Shown here piece after piece: positions 5,076 to 5,643 of a stretch of DNA of 5,643 bases. Positions within the stretch are counted from its first letter, which is position 1, and the number at the start of each line of letters is the position of its first letter. A program made the translations under genes and the position numbers. The stretch comes from Chloroflexota bacterium (GTDB taxonomy: Bacteria; Chloroflexota; Anaerolineae; Aggregatilineales; UBA3940), in NCBI GenBank assembly GCA_024643825.1, contig JAHEME010000236.1:1-5643 (forward strand), in the 5' to 3' direction. The notes under the pieces are model-generated. The model made no database searches and was not told where the DNA came from. It saw only the letters and a list, made by a program, of their open reading frames with translations.

Positions 5076-5643
5076 CTAGTCCAGTGAAATGACTGCTTCG
5101 TGAGTGTAGATGGCTCCCTCAGGTCGAAGCTGACTGCGCATCAGACTGATCGATTCCACCGTCCAGTTTCCTAGTTCGCCAACGCCGCGCTCGGCGATCC
5201 TTCCTATCGCAGCGATTTCTTCCCTATGCGCATTTCGCGATGTTCGCGCCAGGGTCAGGTGAGGATGGAACGCGCGTTCCTCTCTGGGAAAGCCCAATGG
5301 TGAAAGGCTCGCTTCCACACTTTGCTGCAAGGCGGCCAGATCGCGCACTGAACCCGTAAGTCCAAGCCATAGAACTCTGGGTCGCCGTGTGTTGGGGAAG
5401 CATCCTAATCCTGCCACCGATAGTGTGAAGGGTTCGTGCCGACGGGCAGCCTCTGCTAATTCGGCTACGATATTCTCAACGCGATCCACCTCAACATCTC
5501 CCAGGAACTTGAGCGTCAGGTGAATGCCGTGGGAGGTAGTCCATTTTACCGCGCTGGCAGGGAGGGTTCGCTTCAAAGCGGCCTGGGTATTCTCAACGGC
5601 TTCGATAAGCTCTTCGGGAAGATCAACCGCTACAAACAACCGC
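5076..5643 (-). CDS. thpR: RNA 2',3'-cyclic phosphodiesterase, ThpR/LigT family (5' end cut)
   Basis: This is a two-histidine (2H) phosphoesterase that hydrolyses 2',3'-cyclic phosphate RNA ends to 2'-phosphates; some relatives also show 2'-5' RNA ligase activity, hence LigT. Counting L of L-F-V-A-V-D-L as residue 1, the two catalytic motifs are H40-L-T-L (in I-H-L-T-L-K-F-L-G) and H127-L-T-L (in F-H-P-H-L-T-L-A-R). The middle carries the usual G-L-G-C-F-P-N...P-R-V-L-W-L-G. About 187 residues are visible, close to the full family length. The TTG at 5637-5639 could serve as a start, but the codon before it is CGG (Arg) and family members commonly begin M-R-L-F-V-A-V-D-L, so the true start is probably an ATG whose last base is 5643, just beyond the right edge. 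The gene is followed by the Mut7-C gene on the same strand. Confidence 0.95.
   Translation of the reverse strand, partial: RLFVAVDLPEELIEAVENTQAALKRTLPASAVKWTTSHGIHLTLKFLGDVEVDRVENIVAELAEAARRHEPFTLSVAGLGCFPNTRRPRVLWLGLTGSVRDLAALQQSVEASLSPLGFPREERAFHPHLTLARTSRNAHREEIAAIGRIAERGVGELGNWTVESISLMRSQLRPEGAIYTHEAVISLD

Overview
The window looks like a piece of a moderately GC-rich bacterial chromosome, most plausibly from Chloroflexota (Anaerolineae-like). This is inferred from the Thr-Pro-rich linker after the lipobox of the DUF3048 lipoprotein, from the short ferredoxin with an unusual first cysteine motif, and from the overall gene style. No rRNA, tRNA or phylogenetic marker in the window confirms it. 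I see no mobile element, CRISPR array or phage gene.

Left block (1-1564, + strand): the last 15 codons of an upstream gene (tentative), then a YerB-like DUF3048 lipoprotein gene, then 9 nt later a small ferredoxin gene. The tight spacing suggests co-transcription. Middle block (1565-4514, + strand): an unrecognised 426-residue soluble protein preceded by a 195-nt intergenic region, a strong inverted repeat acting as probable terminator, and a class III PLP-dependent aminotransferase (GabT/acetylornithine aminotransferase superfamily) with its own likely promoter and a leader carrying a tandem 11-mer repeat and a hairpin over the Shine-Dalgarno sequence. Right block (4556-5643, - strand): a Mut7-C/PIN-like RNase-domain protein with a zinc ribbon, downstream of an RNA 2',3'-cyclic phosphodiesterase (ThpR/LigT family) that runs off the right edge by probably only two bases.

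The aminotransferase and the Mut7-C gene converge, and the 41 nt between them plus the last codons of Mut7-C hold a perfect 9-bp hairpin that could end transcription from both sides. The two minus-strand genes both encode proteins predicted to act on RNA and probably form an operon, with an 8-bp inverted repeat directly in front of the second start codon. I found no convincing undescribed multi-gene system. The points most worth a second look are the unrecognised protein at 1760-3040 and three structured non-coding elements (leader of the aminotransferase, convergent hairpin, hairpin at the Mut7-C start).
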